Assembly: GCA_002316675.1 (NCBI GenBank)
Contig: DCDZ01000010.1
Location: forward strand, 33,614 to 41,040
DNA from: Tyzzerella sp. UBA1042
Lineage (GTDB): Bacteria > Bacillota > Clostridia > Lachnospirales > Anaerotignaceae
Direction of reading: 5' to 3'
Length of the DNA stretch: 7,427 nt
In this document: positions 1 to 4,719 of the stretch, piece by piece
How positions within the stretch are numbered: the stretch's first letter is position 1
Layout: each line of letters opens with the position of its first letter
Notes under the pieces: generated by a model
Told to the model about the DNA's origin: nothing
What the model saw: the letters and a program-made list of their open reading frames with translations, nothing else
Databases searched by the model: none
Position numbers and translations under genes: made by a program

Positions 1-621
1 GCCCTGTATGGTTTCTTCTTTTAGAACAATACAACGGCCTCCATCTGCGGCATAATCATCACATTTGCGCAGAAATTCTTCTTTGGTACGTTTGATTGCG
101 CCGCTATATTTGCTTGCAATGTTCTTTTCATATAAAGGAAAAAGCTCTGCCCACTGGTTTTTTTCATAAAAACGCCCATGCTTGCCTTCCTCCCCCAGGC
201 TCTCACCTTGCACATAAAGGGCATCTGCCACGGGATAATGGCCATAAGCAAAATAGCTCTCCAAAACCGCTGGAGTATGCACCGCAAGGGGCAAGCCCTT
301 TTCATGGAGAAGTTCCATCTCCAAGGTGAAAATTTTACGCATATAGCCTTTTTTGCGATGGGCAGGATGGGTGGAAACACCGCAAAGCATAACGCTCTGC
401 AAATTCTTACCCCGCACCCCAATGGTATAAGGCACACCCTGCATAGCACTTAAAATTTCCCCCTCTTTTTCCAGACAAACGGAGTACTGGGGGTAAAATC
501 TATTTTGAAAAAGCCAGCTGCAAAATGCATCGCTATCGTCAAAGCAAAGCTTCCACAAACGGCAGAATGCGGCTGCATCCTTTTTCTCTGCCAACCGTAC
601 CCTTTCCTTTTCTTTCATCAT
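1..621 (-). CDS. Eis-like GNAT N-acetyltransferase (3' end cut by window edge)
   Basis: Predicted acetyl-CoA-dependent N-acetyltransferase of the Eis-like GNAT group. The frame is open for 207 codons from an ATG-ATG pair at 621/618 to the left edge. An in-frame TGA at 625-627 lies just upstream, so the start can only be one of these two ATGs. An N-terminal stretch with W23, C26 and F27 is followed by beta strands and the acetyl-CoA-binding motif at about residues 82-94 (VSTHPAHRKKGYM), which has the family pattern of a strand, P, then RxxG. Later segments (AVHTPAVLESYFAYGHYP, about 113-130) fit the GNAT C-terminal half. Eis-like proteins are usually about 400 residues with a second GNAT-like domain and an SCP2-like domain; those parts would lie beyond the edge. 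The substrate is unknown: Eis relatives acetylate aminoglycosides or proteins, but most clostridial members are uncharacterised. A GAGTGA near the start gives at best a weak ribosome site. Same strand as the Nudix gene but 171 bp away, with its own candidate promoter. Confidence 0.85.
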   Translation of the reverse strand, partial: MMKEKERVRLAEKKDAAAFCRLWKLCFDDSDAFCSWLFQNRFYPQYSVCLEKEGEILSAMQGVPYTIGVRGKNLQSVMLCGVSTHPAHRKKGYMRKIFTLEMELLHEKGLPLAVHTPAVLESYFAYGHYPVADALYVQGESLGEEGKHGRFYEKNQWAELFPLYEKNIASKYSGAIKRTKEEFLRKCDDYAADGGRCIVLKEETIQG

Positions 622-720
622 TCGTCACTCTATTCCTATCATATTCTTTCAGCCATTAAAATTTCGTCAACCATTGTTGCTGATTGCCTCACCAAGGCCT
701 ATGCCCCGAAAATGGTACAC
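622..720 (-). other. Untranslated leader of the acetyltransferase gene, possibly structured
   Basis: No gene is seen between the acetyltransferase start and the Nudix stop. On the minus strand the leader can close an outer 6-bp stem (ACCATT made from 711-716 with AATGGT made from 670-675). Inside it lies a small hairpin (GCCT/AGGC at 686-689 and 695-698, loop of five). I could not match this to any riboswitch class I know (TPP, SAM, glycine, c-di-GMP, fluoride and ZTP signatures were considered), so it is recorded only as a possible structured leader. Confidence 0.25.
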
Positions 721-721
721 T

Positions 722-747
722 GAAAAAGCGGGTTTTACCGCTCTTTT
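722..747 (-). terminator. GC hairpin with T run, probable terminator of the FNT-mutY-Nudix operon
   Basis: The arms AGCGG (727-731 on the plus strand) and CCGCT (738-742) form a 5-bp stem with a 6-base loop. Read on the minus strand, the stem is followed by TTTTT, about 50-70 bp after the Nudix stop codon, which fits an intrinsic terminator. The plus-strand reading also has a CTTTT tail, so it could work in both directions. The stem is short. A candidate promoter for the next gene lies immediately upstream, so this may instead be the 5' hairpin of that leader. Confidence 0.5.
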
Positions 748-750
748 ACT

Positions 751-779
751 ATTGTACTAAAGTTTTTACAAAAAATCAA
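751..779 (-). promoter_or_regulatory. Candidate sigma-A promoter for the acetyltransferase gene
   Basis: On the minus strand there is a -35 TTGATT (774-779), a 17-bp spacer and a -10 TACAAT (751-756). Spacing is ideal and the -10 matches 5 of 6. Transcription would begin near 744, giving a leader of about 120 nt that starts with the 727-742 hairpin. The region is very AT-rich, so a chance match is possible. The inverted repeat TTGTA/TACAA (752-756 and 767-771) overlaps the -10 and the spacer. Confidence 0.45.
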
Positions 780-780
780 C

Positions 781-795
781 AGATAATAATTATCA
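781..795. promoter_or_regulatory. Near-consensus 7-1-7 Fur-type box
   Basis: The plus strand reads AGATAATAATTATCA. This matches the Gram-positive 7-1-7 Fur consensus TGATAATnATTATCA at 13 of the 14 defined positions. Both G/C positions that separate Fur from PerR boxes (TTATAATnATTATAA) are present. It ends one base from the candidate -35 of the acetyltransferase promoter and overlaps the Nudix stop codon (793-795). The match is seen directly; iron control is inference, and AT-rich DNA raises the background rate of such matches. Confidence 0.4.
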
Positions 796-1350
796 ATAAA
801 TAATTTTTTCAATGACTTTTTTGTAAACCTTTACAAAATTTTTCTCTTTGCAATTGGGTTCCATTTCATTTACAGGAATCCAAGCCACTTGGGAATTTTC
901 ATCCTCTTTGATTGACAGCCTTACGCTCTCTTCCGCAAAAAATGCATAGGTTGCATTGATGTGCAAATGGTTTGGCACATAGCTTTCTCTTTTATAATGT
1001 GCCATAACCGAAAGAATATCCAAGGATACCATCTCCTCCGAAAAGGGCTTTGCATCAAACACGCCTGTTTCCTCCCGCAGTTCTTTTTTTGCAACCGAAA
1101 GAAGGTTTTCTTCTCCATCCGCATGGCCGCCAACGCAAGCCCAGGTGCCTAAAATATTGTGCTTTATCATCAGCAATTTATCCCTTTCGGGATTAAAAAC
1201 CATTACGGCTGCCGTTACATGGGCAAGGGGTGAAGTACGATATAGAATCTGTTTGCCTCTTTTCTCCAGCAAATCCAAAACAACTTCTTTTTCGACTTTT
1301 TCTTCTGGGGTATATGGTTGATACCGCCCAATCGCCTGCAAAATATCCAC
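793..1350 (-). CDS. Nudix hydrolase
   Basis: Predicted hydrolase of a nucleoside-diphosphate-linked substrate, 185 residues, metal-dependent and probably cytoplasmic. A full Nudix box lies at residues 75-97: G75, E81, then K89-E90-L91-R92-E93-E94-T95-G96-V97. The usual first Arg of the REUxEE core is Lys here, a conservative change, and the metal-binding glutamates are kept. An N-terminal helical extension of about 40 residues (YTPEEKVEKEVVLDLLEKRG) precedes the fold. I chose the GTG start at 1350 because GGAGG (1358-1362) sits exactly 7 bases upstream; an ATG at 1386 would extend the protein by 12 residues but has no ribosome site. The start is 2 bp past the mutY stop and the ribosome site lies in mutY's final codons, so translation is probably coupled. 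Pairing with MutY suggests sanitising of oxidised nucleotides, but the sequence is not clearly MutT; ADP-ribose, a sugar nucleotide or another substrate is equally possible. Confidence 0.93.
   Translation of the reverse strand: MDILQAIGRYQPYTPEEKVEKEVVLDLLEKRGKQILYRTSPLAHVTAAVMVFNPERDKLLMIKHNILGTWACVGGHADGEENLLSVAKKELREETGVFDAKPFSEEMVSLDILSVMAHYKRESYVPNHLHINATYAFFAEESVRLSIKEDENSQVAWIPVNEMEPNCKEKNFVKVYKKVIEKIIY
819..838. promoter_or_regulatory. Perfect 9-2-9 inverted repeat, TGTAAA/TTTACA core (possible CcpA-type operator)
   Basis: The two arms TTTTGTAAA (819-827) and TTTACAAAA (830-838) are perfect reverse complements around a CC centre. The core differs from the cre consensus TGNAANCGNTNNCA only at the central G. 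It lies inside the last codons of the Nudix gene, about 40 bp upstream of the candidate -35 of the next gene. The same bases encode a lysine-rich segment (NFVKVYKK), so part of the symmetry could be a by-product of coding. An operator role is inference. Confidence 0.3.
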
Positions 1351-1352
1351 TT

Positions 1353-2399
1353 TTATTCCTCCAAGCCTGCACAGCCTTCCCACCATATTTTTTTAAACGC
1401 TGACGGCAGTGCATATTCCTTCTCCGCCGTTTGCCGATCAATCCAAAGAAAGGTTTCATTCCGGTTTTCTTTCACTTCCACAAAATAACAGTCCATATGC
1501 CATTCAACATGGGTAAAAATGTGCTTTTGTGCCTTCATCCGCCGAATATCCGCCGATAAAATACCCCATTCGTTCAGTGCGGCGGGCAAAGCCATTTCCA
1601 CACTGCAATTCGGCAGCTCCCATAGTCCGGAAAGCAGACCCTTCTTCCCTCTTTTTTGCAAAGCAATTTTATTATGATCCACCAAAAAGAATACCGATAA
1701 AGAAACCTTTGTACGCTCCTTTTTCGGACTTTTTACAGGAAACTGCATAACCGTATTTTTTTCATATGCCTTGCAATGCCCACGTAAGGGACAAGCCGCA
1801 CAATTCGGTACACCGTTGGGAAGACAAACGGTTGCGCCCAACTCCATCAAGGCTTGTGTCAGGCTTCCTTCCTCCCCTTCCGGCATCATTAGAACGACTT
1901 CCTCTTCCCAAGCCTTTTTGGTTGCCCCAAGGGTAATATCTCTGGAGTCTGCTGCCAAGCGGGACATTACCCGCAAAACATTGCCGTCCACGGCGGCATA
2001 GGGCAATGAGAACGCAATAGAGGCAATGGCGCCTGCAGTATAGGGGCCAATGCCCGCAAGCCCACGCAATGCCTCATACTCTGCCGGCAAAACCCCGCCG
2101 TAGTGCTCCATCACAGTTTTTGCGGCCTTCTGCAAATTTCTCACCCTGCTGTAATATCCAAGGCCTTCCCACAGCTTCAATAGGGCCTCCTCATCAATAT
2201 TGGCCAAGGCCTCTATGGTTGGGCAACGCTCTATAAACCGCTGAAAATAGGGCTTTACCGCCTCAACCCGGGTTTGCTGCAGCATAATTTCGGAAAGCCA
2301 GATATAATATGGATTTTTTGTTCTTCGCCACGGTAAGTCTCTGGCATTTTCCTTATACCATACGATCAGAATTTTCCCGACCTCCAAATGCTCACTCAT
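1353..2399 (-). CDS. mutY: A/G-specific adenine DNA glycosylase MutY
   Basis: Removes adenine mispaired with 8-oxoguanine, starting base excision repair of oxidative damage. The protein has 348 residues, normal for the family. The N-terminal HhH-GPD domain holds the catalytic Glu of LSEIMLQQT (E37), WEGLGYYSR (about 78-85), the helix-hairpin-helix LAGIGPYTAGAI (about 114-125) and the catalytic Asp of VDGNVLRV (D138). Four cysteines for the 4Fe-4S cluster are at 192, 200, 203 and 209. The first spacing is seven residues rather than the six of E. coli, which I recall as common in clostridial MutY. The C-terminal Nudix-like domain (about 228-345), including FTHVEWHM, reads 8-oxoG. The ATG at 2399 has AAGGAG (2405-2410) five bases upstream, overlapping the stop codon of the FNT gene. 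Second gene of the FNT-mutY-Nudix operon. Identification is firm. Confidence 0.97.
   Translation of the reverse strand: MSEHLEVGKILIVWYKENARDLPWRRTKNPYYIWLSEIMLQQTRVEAVKPYFQRFIERCPTIEALANIDEEALLKLWEGLGYYSRVRNLQKAAKTVMEHYGGVLPAEYEALRGLAGIGPYTAGAIASIAFSLPYAAVDGNVLRVMSRLAADSRDITLGATKKAWEEEVVLMMPEGEEGSLTQALMELGATVCLPNGVPNCAACPLRGHCKAYEKNTVMQFPVKSPKKERTKVSLSVFFLVDHNKIALQKRGKKGLLSGLWELPNCSVEMALPAALNEWGILSADIRRMKAQKHIFTHVEWHMDCYFVEVKENRNETFLWIDRQTAEKEYALPSAFKKIWWEGCAGLEE
1358..1362 (-). promoter_or_regulatory. Nudix ribosome binding site inside the mutY 3' end
   Basis: GGAGG on the minus strand lies within the last two sense codons of mutY (Glu-Glu before TAA), seven bases before a GTG. It decides the GTG start over the ATG at 1386 and implies translational coupling with mutY. 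Confidence 0.8.
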
Positions 2400-2404
2400 A
2401 TTTG

Positions 2405-2410
2405 CTCCTT
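2405..2410 (-). promoter_or_regulatory. mutY ribosome binding site overlapping the FNT stop codon
   Basis: AAGGAG on the minus strand shares two bases with the FNT stop codon TAA (2409-2411) and lies five bases before the mutY ATG. This fixes the mutY start and suggests that ribosomes finishing FNT re-start on mutY. Confidence 0.8.
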
Positions 2411-3032
2411 ATCTAACATGAAACAGCTTTAAGTAGGCAGGAATCAAAAGGCCGCCTAAGCTGTTTCCCAATGTGGTAACAAGAATTGCCGCAAAACAAT
2501 GTCCGCTCCAAGCGTTTACTAGGCTAAAATAAAACATATTTGCAATCACGTGCTCAAAGCCGCATAAAATAAACACCATAACCGGAACAAAAATACCAAT
2601 CATTTTCAGCATAGAGCCCTGCATATTTTGGAAGGTATCCACAGCAATGAACATCAAAAGACCGCACAAAATTGCAAGAAAAAAGATGCTAAAAAAAGTA
2701 TCCCCCATCTTTACTGCAACAATTCTTTTCGCCTTCTCTAAAATTATAGCATAAAGTCTTGTGTTTTGTACCATCCATGCCGTAATATAGGTGCCGATCA
2801 GGTTCCCCAGCCAAGTAATGCCCAGTTCAATAAAATACGCAGGCTTTTGGAACATAGCATAACCGATTTTTCCTGTAAAAAGCTGTAGGCGAAAGCAAAC
2901 AATAGAAAATAATCCGATTCCAAATAAAAAGCTGCCGACAACAGGATTTTCAAGGGACAAAAAAACCGTCCCGCCCATTCCGATTAACATACCTGCAAAT
3001 ATGGCTGATACCATTTGCCTAATCCGTTCCAT
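2409..3032 (-). CDS. Formate/nitrite/hydrosulfide (FNT) family channel
   Basis: Integral membrane channel of the FNT family, which forms pentamers and carries small monovalent anions such as formate, nitrite or hydrosulfide across the cytoplasmic membrane. At 207 residues it has about six hydrophobic segments and the FNT signatures: LFTGKIG (51-57), GFEHVIANMFYF (158-169) with the pore histidine H161 and N165, and VTTLGNSLGGLL (185-196). It is shorter than FocA or NirC (roughly 270-285) and nearly lacks the N-terminal helix that gates FocA, as well as a C-terminal tail. I chose the ATG at 3032, which has GAGGGGG nine bases upstream. The upstream ATG at 3068 lies inside the promoter -10 and before the expected RNA start, so it is rejected. 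First gene of the operon and divergent from dsdA. The transported ion cannot be read from sequence. Confidence 0.92.
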   Translation of the reverse strand: MERIRQMVSAIFAGMLIGMGGTVFLSLENPVVGSFLFGIGLFSIVCFRLQLFTGKIGYAMFQKPAYFIELGITWLGNLIGTYITAWMVQNTRLYAIILEKAKRIVAVKMGDTFFSIFFLAILCGLLMFIAVDTFQNMQGSMLKMIGIFVPVMVFILCGFEHVIANMFYFSLVNAWSGHCFAAILVTTLGNSLGGLLIPAYLKLFHVR

Positions 3033-3063
3033 TCCTGTTATCCCCCTCAAGTCGATATGATTT

Positions 3064-3093
3064 AGCATACAAGATAGCAAACGGAATTGTCAA
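3064..3093 (-). promoter_or_regulatory. Sigma-A-type promoter of the FNT-mutY-Nudix operon
   Basis: On the minus strand, a perfect -35 TTGACA (3088-3093) is separated by 18 bp from a -10 TATGCT (3064-3069). RNA would begin near 3057, giving a leader of about 25 nt that holds the GAGGGGG ribosome site of the FNT gene. Confidence 0.7.
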
Positions 3094-3136
3094 TATGTAG
3101 CGTTAAATTTCAAATAAAATCTAGATATAGTTACTC

Positions 3137-3165
3137 TTGCAGGTTTTCATGCAATATGATACAAT
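3137..3165 (+). promoter_or_regulatory. dsdA promoter with extended -10, overlapping an inverted repeat
   Basis: The -35 TTGCAG (3137-3142) is weak, but the spacer is 17 bp and the -10 TACAAT (3160-3165) is preceded by TG at 3157-3158, an extended -10. RNA start is expected near 3172. An inverted repeat TTGCA (3137-3141) / TGCAA (3150-3154) covers the -35 and the start of the spacer. It is a plausible operator; a weak -35 overlapped by symmetry would suit a regulated gene. Confidence 0.6.
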
Positions 3166-3186
3166 TACTCTGATAAAAATAAAAAT

Positions 3187-3207
3187 CTTTGTTTAATTCA
3201 AACAAGG
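3187..3207 (+). promoter_or_regulatory. Inverted repeat/hairpin in the dsdA leader
   Basis: Arms CTTTGTTT (3187-3194) and AAACAAGG (3200-3207) pair over 8 positions, seven Watson-Crick and one G-T wobble, around a 5-base loop AATTC. It lies in the predicted 5' leader and ends 4 bases before the GGGGGG ribosome site (3212-3217). It could be a DNA operator downstream of the promoter (roadblock repression) or an RNA hairpin modulating ribosome access. A TTG at 3189 inside it is not a credible start. Confidence 0.45.
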
Positions 3208-3224
3208 CAATGGGGGGAACGTAT

Positions 3225-4559
3225 ATGGAGCAAGGGCTTTGGAATCAAATGCAATGTAAGGAAATTCTAAAAGAAGTAAGTAATGGAAATGAAATTGTTT
3301 GGATCAATGAAAATTTGGAGGACACACAAAAAGCCTTATCAAAAATTCCGCTTACCCTAAAGGACATTCATGATGCTGAGGCACGCTTAACCCGGTTTGC
3401 CCCCTTTATTCTAAAGGCCTTCCCGGAAACGGCTCCGGAAAACGGCCTGATTGAGTCGCCTTTGGCAGAAATTGAAAAAATGCGGCTGCAATTGGAGCAG
3501 GAATACCAAACCACCATACCCGGCAGGCTTTTTCTTAAACAAGACAGTCATCTTGCCATTTCCGGTTCAATCAAGGCAAGAGGCGGTATTTACGAGGTAC
3601 TAAAGCACGCAGAAGATTTGGCGCTGGAACACGGTATTTTAAAAGAAACGGAGGATTACAGCGTATTTGCCTCCGAGGAATTTAAAAATTTCTTCCGTCA
3701 ATTTAAAATTCAGGTTGGCTCTACGGGAAATCTGGGCATGAGCATTGGCATCATGAGCGCTGTCCTTGGGTTCCATGTAATTGTGCATATGTCTGCCGAT
3801 GCAAAGCAATGGAAAAAGGATTTGCTGCGCAAACGCGGGGCAGAAGTAGTGGAATATGACAATGATTACAGCAAGGCCGTTGAAGTGGGGCGGAAAAACT
3901 CTGATGCCGATCCGAAAAGCTACTTTGTGGATGATGAAAATTCCGTTACGCTGTTCTTGGGCTATGCCGTTGCCGCAAAGCGCATCAAAACCCAGTTTGA
4001 CGCACAAAATATTGTAATTAACGAAGAAACGCCCCTTTTTGTTTATATCCCTTGCGGTGTTGGCGGCGCACCGGGCGGCGTTGCCTTTGGATTAAAGCAA
4101 ATTTTCGGAGACAATGTGCACGTATTCTTTATTGAACCCACCCAAGCGCCCTGTATGTTGGTTGGCATGGCATCTGGGTTGCAGAACAAGGTATCCGTTC
4201 AAGATTTTGGCTTAAGCGGACAAACCCATGCTGACGGCCTTGCCGTAGGACGGGCTTCCGGCTTTGTAGGCAGTACCATGAAGCATTTATTGTCTGGCAT
4301 TATGACTTTGGAAGATTATCATATTTATGACTTAATGCGTGACATTGTAAATACCCAAAACATTTTTCTGGAGCCTTCTGCCTGCGCCTCCTTCTGGGGG
4401 CCGATTCAGCTTATGAAAGCCCCTGCCGCAAAGGCTTATTTGGAAAAAATAGGCCTGACTAATAAAATGGCCAATGCCATCCATGTTCCATGGGCTACCG
4501 GCGGTAATCTTGTTCCCCGGGAAATACGGGAAGAATATATGCATACCCATTTGAAATAA
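3225..4559 (+). CDS. dsdA: D-serine ammonia-lyase (D-serine dehydratase)
   Basis: PLP enzyme that converts D-serine to pyruvate and ammonia in the cytoplasm, for detoxification or as a carbon and nitrogen source. It has 444 residues, close to E. coli DsdA (442). Fold-type II features are intact: the PLP-binding lysine K117 in SGSIKARGGI, the substrate loop GSTGNLGMSIGI (165-176), the glycine-rich PLP-phosphate loop PCGVGGAPGG (276-285), SGQTHADGLAVGR (331-343), EPSACA (383-388) and WATGGNLVP (423-431). The ATG at 3225 was chosen because GGGGGG sits seven bases upstream; in-frame TTG 3189 and ATG 3210 lie in the leader and lack ribosome sites. The gene is monocistronic, divergent from the FNT operon and convergent with the lysA-like gene. 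No dsdC-type regulator or D-serine transporter is visible beside it. Identification is firm. Confidence 0.96.
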   Translation: MEQGLWNQMQCKEILKEVSNGNEIVWINENLEDTQKALSKIPLTLKDIHDAEARLTRFAPFILKAFPETAPENGLIESPLAEIEKMRLQLEQEYQTTIPGRLFLKQDSHLAISGSIKARGGIYEVLKHAEDLALEHGILKETEDYSVFASEEFKNFFRQFKIQVGSTGNLGMSIGIMSAVLGFHVIVHMSADAKQWKKDLLRKRGAEVVEYDNDYSKAVEVGRKNSDADPKSYFVDDENSVTLFLGYAVAAKRIKTQFDAQNIVINEETPLFVYIPCGVGGAPGGVAFGLKQIFGDNVHVFFIEPTQAPCMLVGMASGLQNKVSVQDFGLSGQTHADGLAVGRASGFVGSTMKHLLSGIMTLEDYHIYDLMRDIVNTQNIFLEPSACASFWGPIQLMKAPAAKAYLEKIGLTNKMANAIHVPWATGGNLVPREIREEYMHTHLK

Positions 4560-4585
4560 ACGGCAAAACATAAGACTTATATGGA

Positions 4586-4608
4586 AACCCTTTGGGAAAA
4601 ATAGGGTT
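4586..4608 (+). terminator. Weak hairpin after dsdA
   Basis: AACCCT (4586-4591) and AGGGTT (4603-4608) form a 6-bp stem with an 11-base loop, followed by a pyrimidine-rich CTATCTTCTCTT rather than a clean T run. It starts 26 bp after the dsdA stop. It may be an inefficient terminator or a 3'-end stabilising hairpin. Confidence 0.3.
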
Positions 4609-4639
4609 CTATCTTCTCTTAATAAATTGGGATTTTTGA

Positions 4640-4666
4640 AAGGGTGTCGACATAGTCGGCACCCTT
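4640..4666. repeat. Strong 12-bp hairpin between convergent dsdA and lysA
   Basis: AAGGGTGTCGAC (4640-4651) and GTCGGCACCCTT (4655-4666) pair over 12 positions with one T-G wobble and a 3-base loop ATA. This is the most stable stem in the window. Neither strand has a T run directly after it (AAAATAAAC on plus, TCAAAAATC on minus), so it is not a canonical intrinsic terminator. It may protect 3' ends or act as a two-way pause or terminator for the converging transcripts. Confidence 0.6.
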
Positions 4667-4690
4667 AAAATAAACTTTTTATCGTTCATG

Positions 4691-4719
4691 AAAAGCGGAA
4701 ACGATCCGTTTTATTTTTT
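4691..4719 (+). terminator. Intrinsic terminator of dsdA, overlapping the lysA stop codon
   Basis: CGGA (4696-4699) and TCCG (4705-4708) form the core stem with a 5-base loop. An AAAA/TTTT extension is separated by one bulged G. A T-rich tail (TTTTATTTTTT, 4709-4719) follows, so this is the best plus-strand terminator here. The tail runs over the stop codon and last codons of the convergent lysA-like gene. A competing stem, ATCGTT (4681-4686) with AACGAT (4700-4705), uses the same bases. Confidence 0.6.

Noticed and set aside
21..449. 142-residue minus-strand reading frame overlapping the left-edge gene
   Set aside because: It is a shadow in another frame of the acetyltransferase, which is open across 1-621 and has a clear GNAT motif; the shadow product has no recognisable domain.
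1351..1386. Upstream ATG (1386) for the Nudix gene
   Set aside because: It would overlap mutY by 34 bp and has no ribosome site, whereas the GTG at 1350 has GGAGG at ideal distance.
3033..3080. Longer FNT protein starting at TTG 3080 or ATG 3068
   Set aside because: These codons lie within the promoter (-10 at 3064-3069) and before the expected RNA start; ATG 3032 has the GAGGGGG ribosome site.
3189..3224. Longer DsdA from TTG 3189 or ATG 3210
   Set aside because: No ribosome site precedes them. GGGGGG is placed for ATG 3225, and the resulting length matches known DsdA.
3639..4007. Antisense reading frames inside dsdA and lysA
   Set aside because: These lie opposite well-supported enzymes, have no ribosome sites or domains, and are expected by chance from the codon bias of the real genes.
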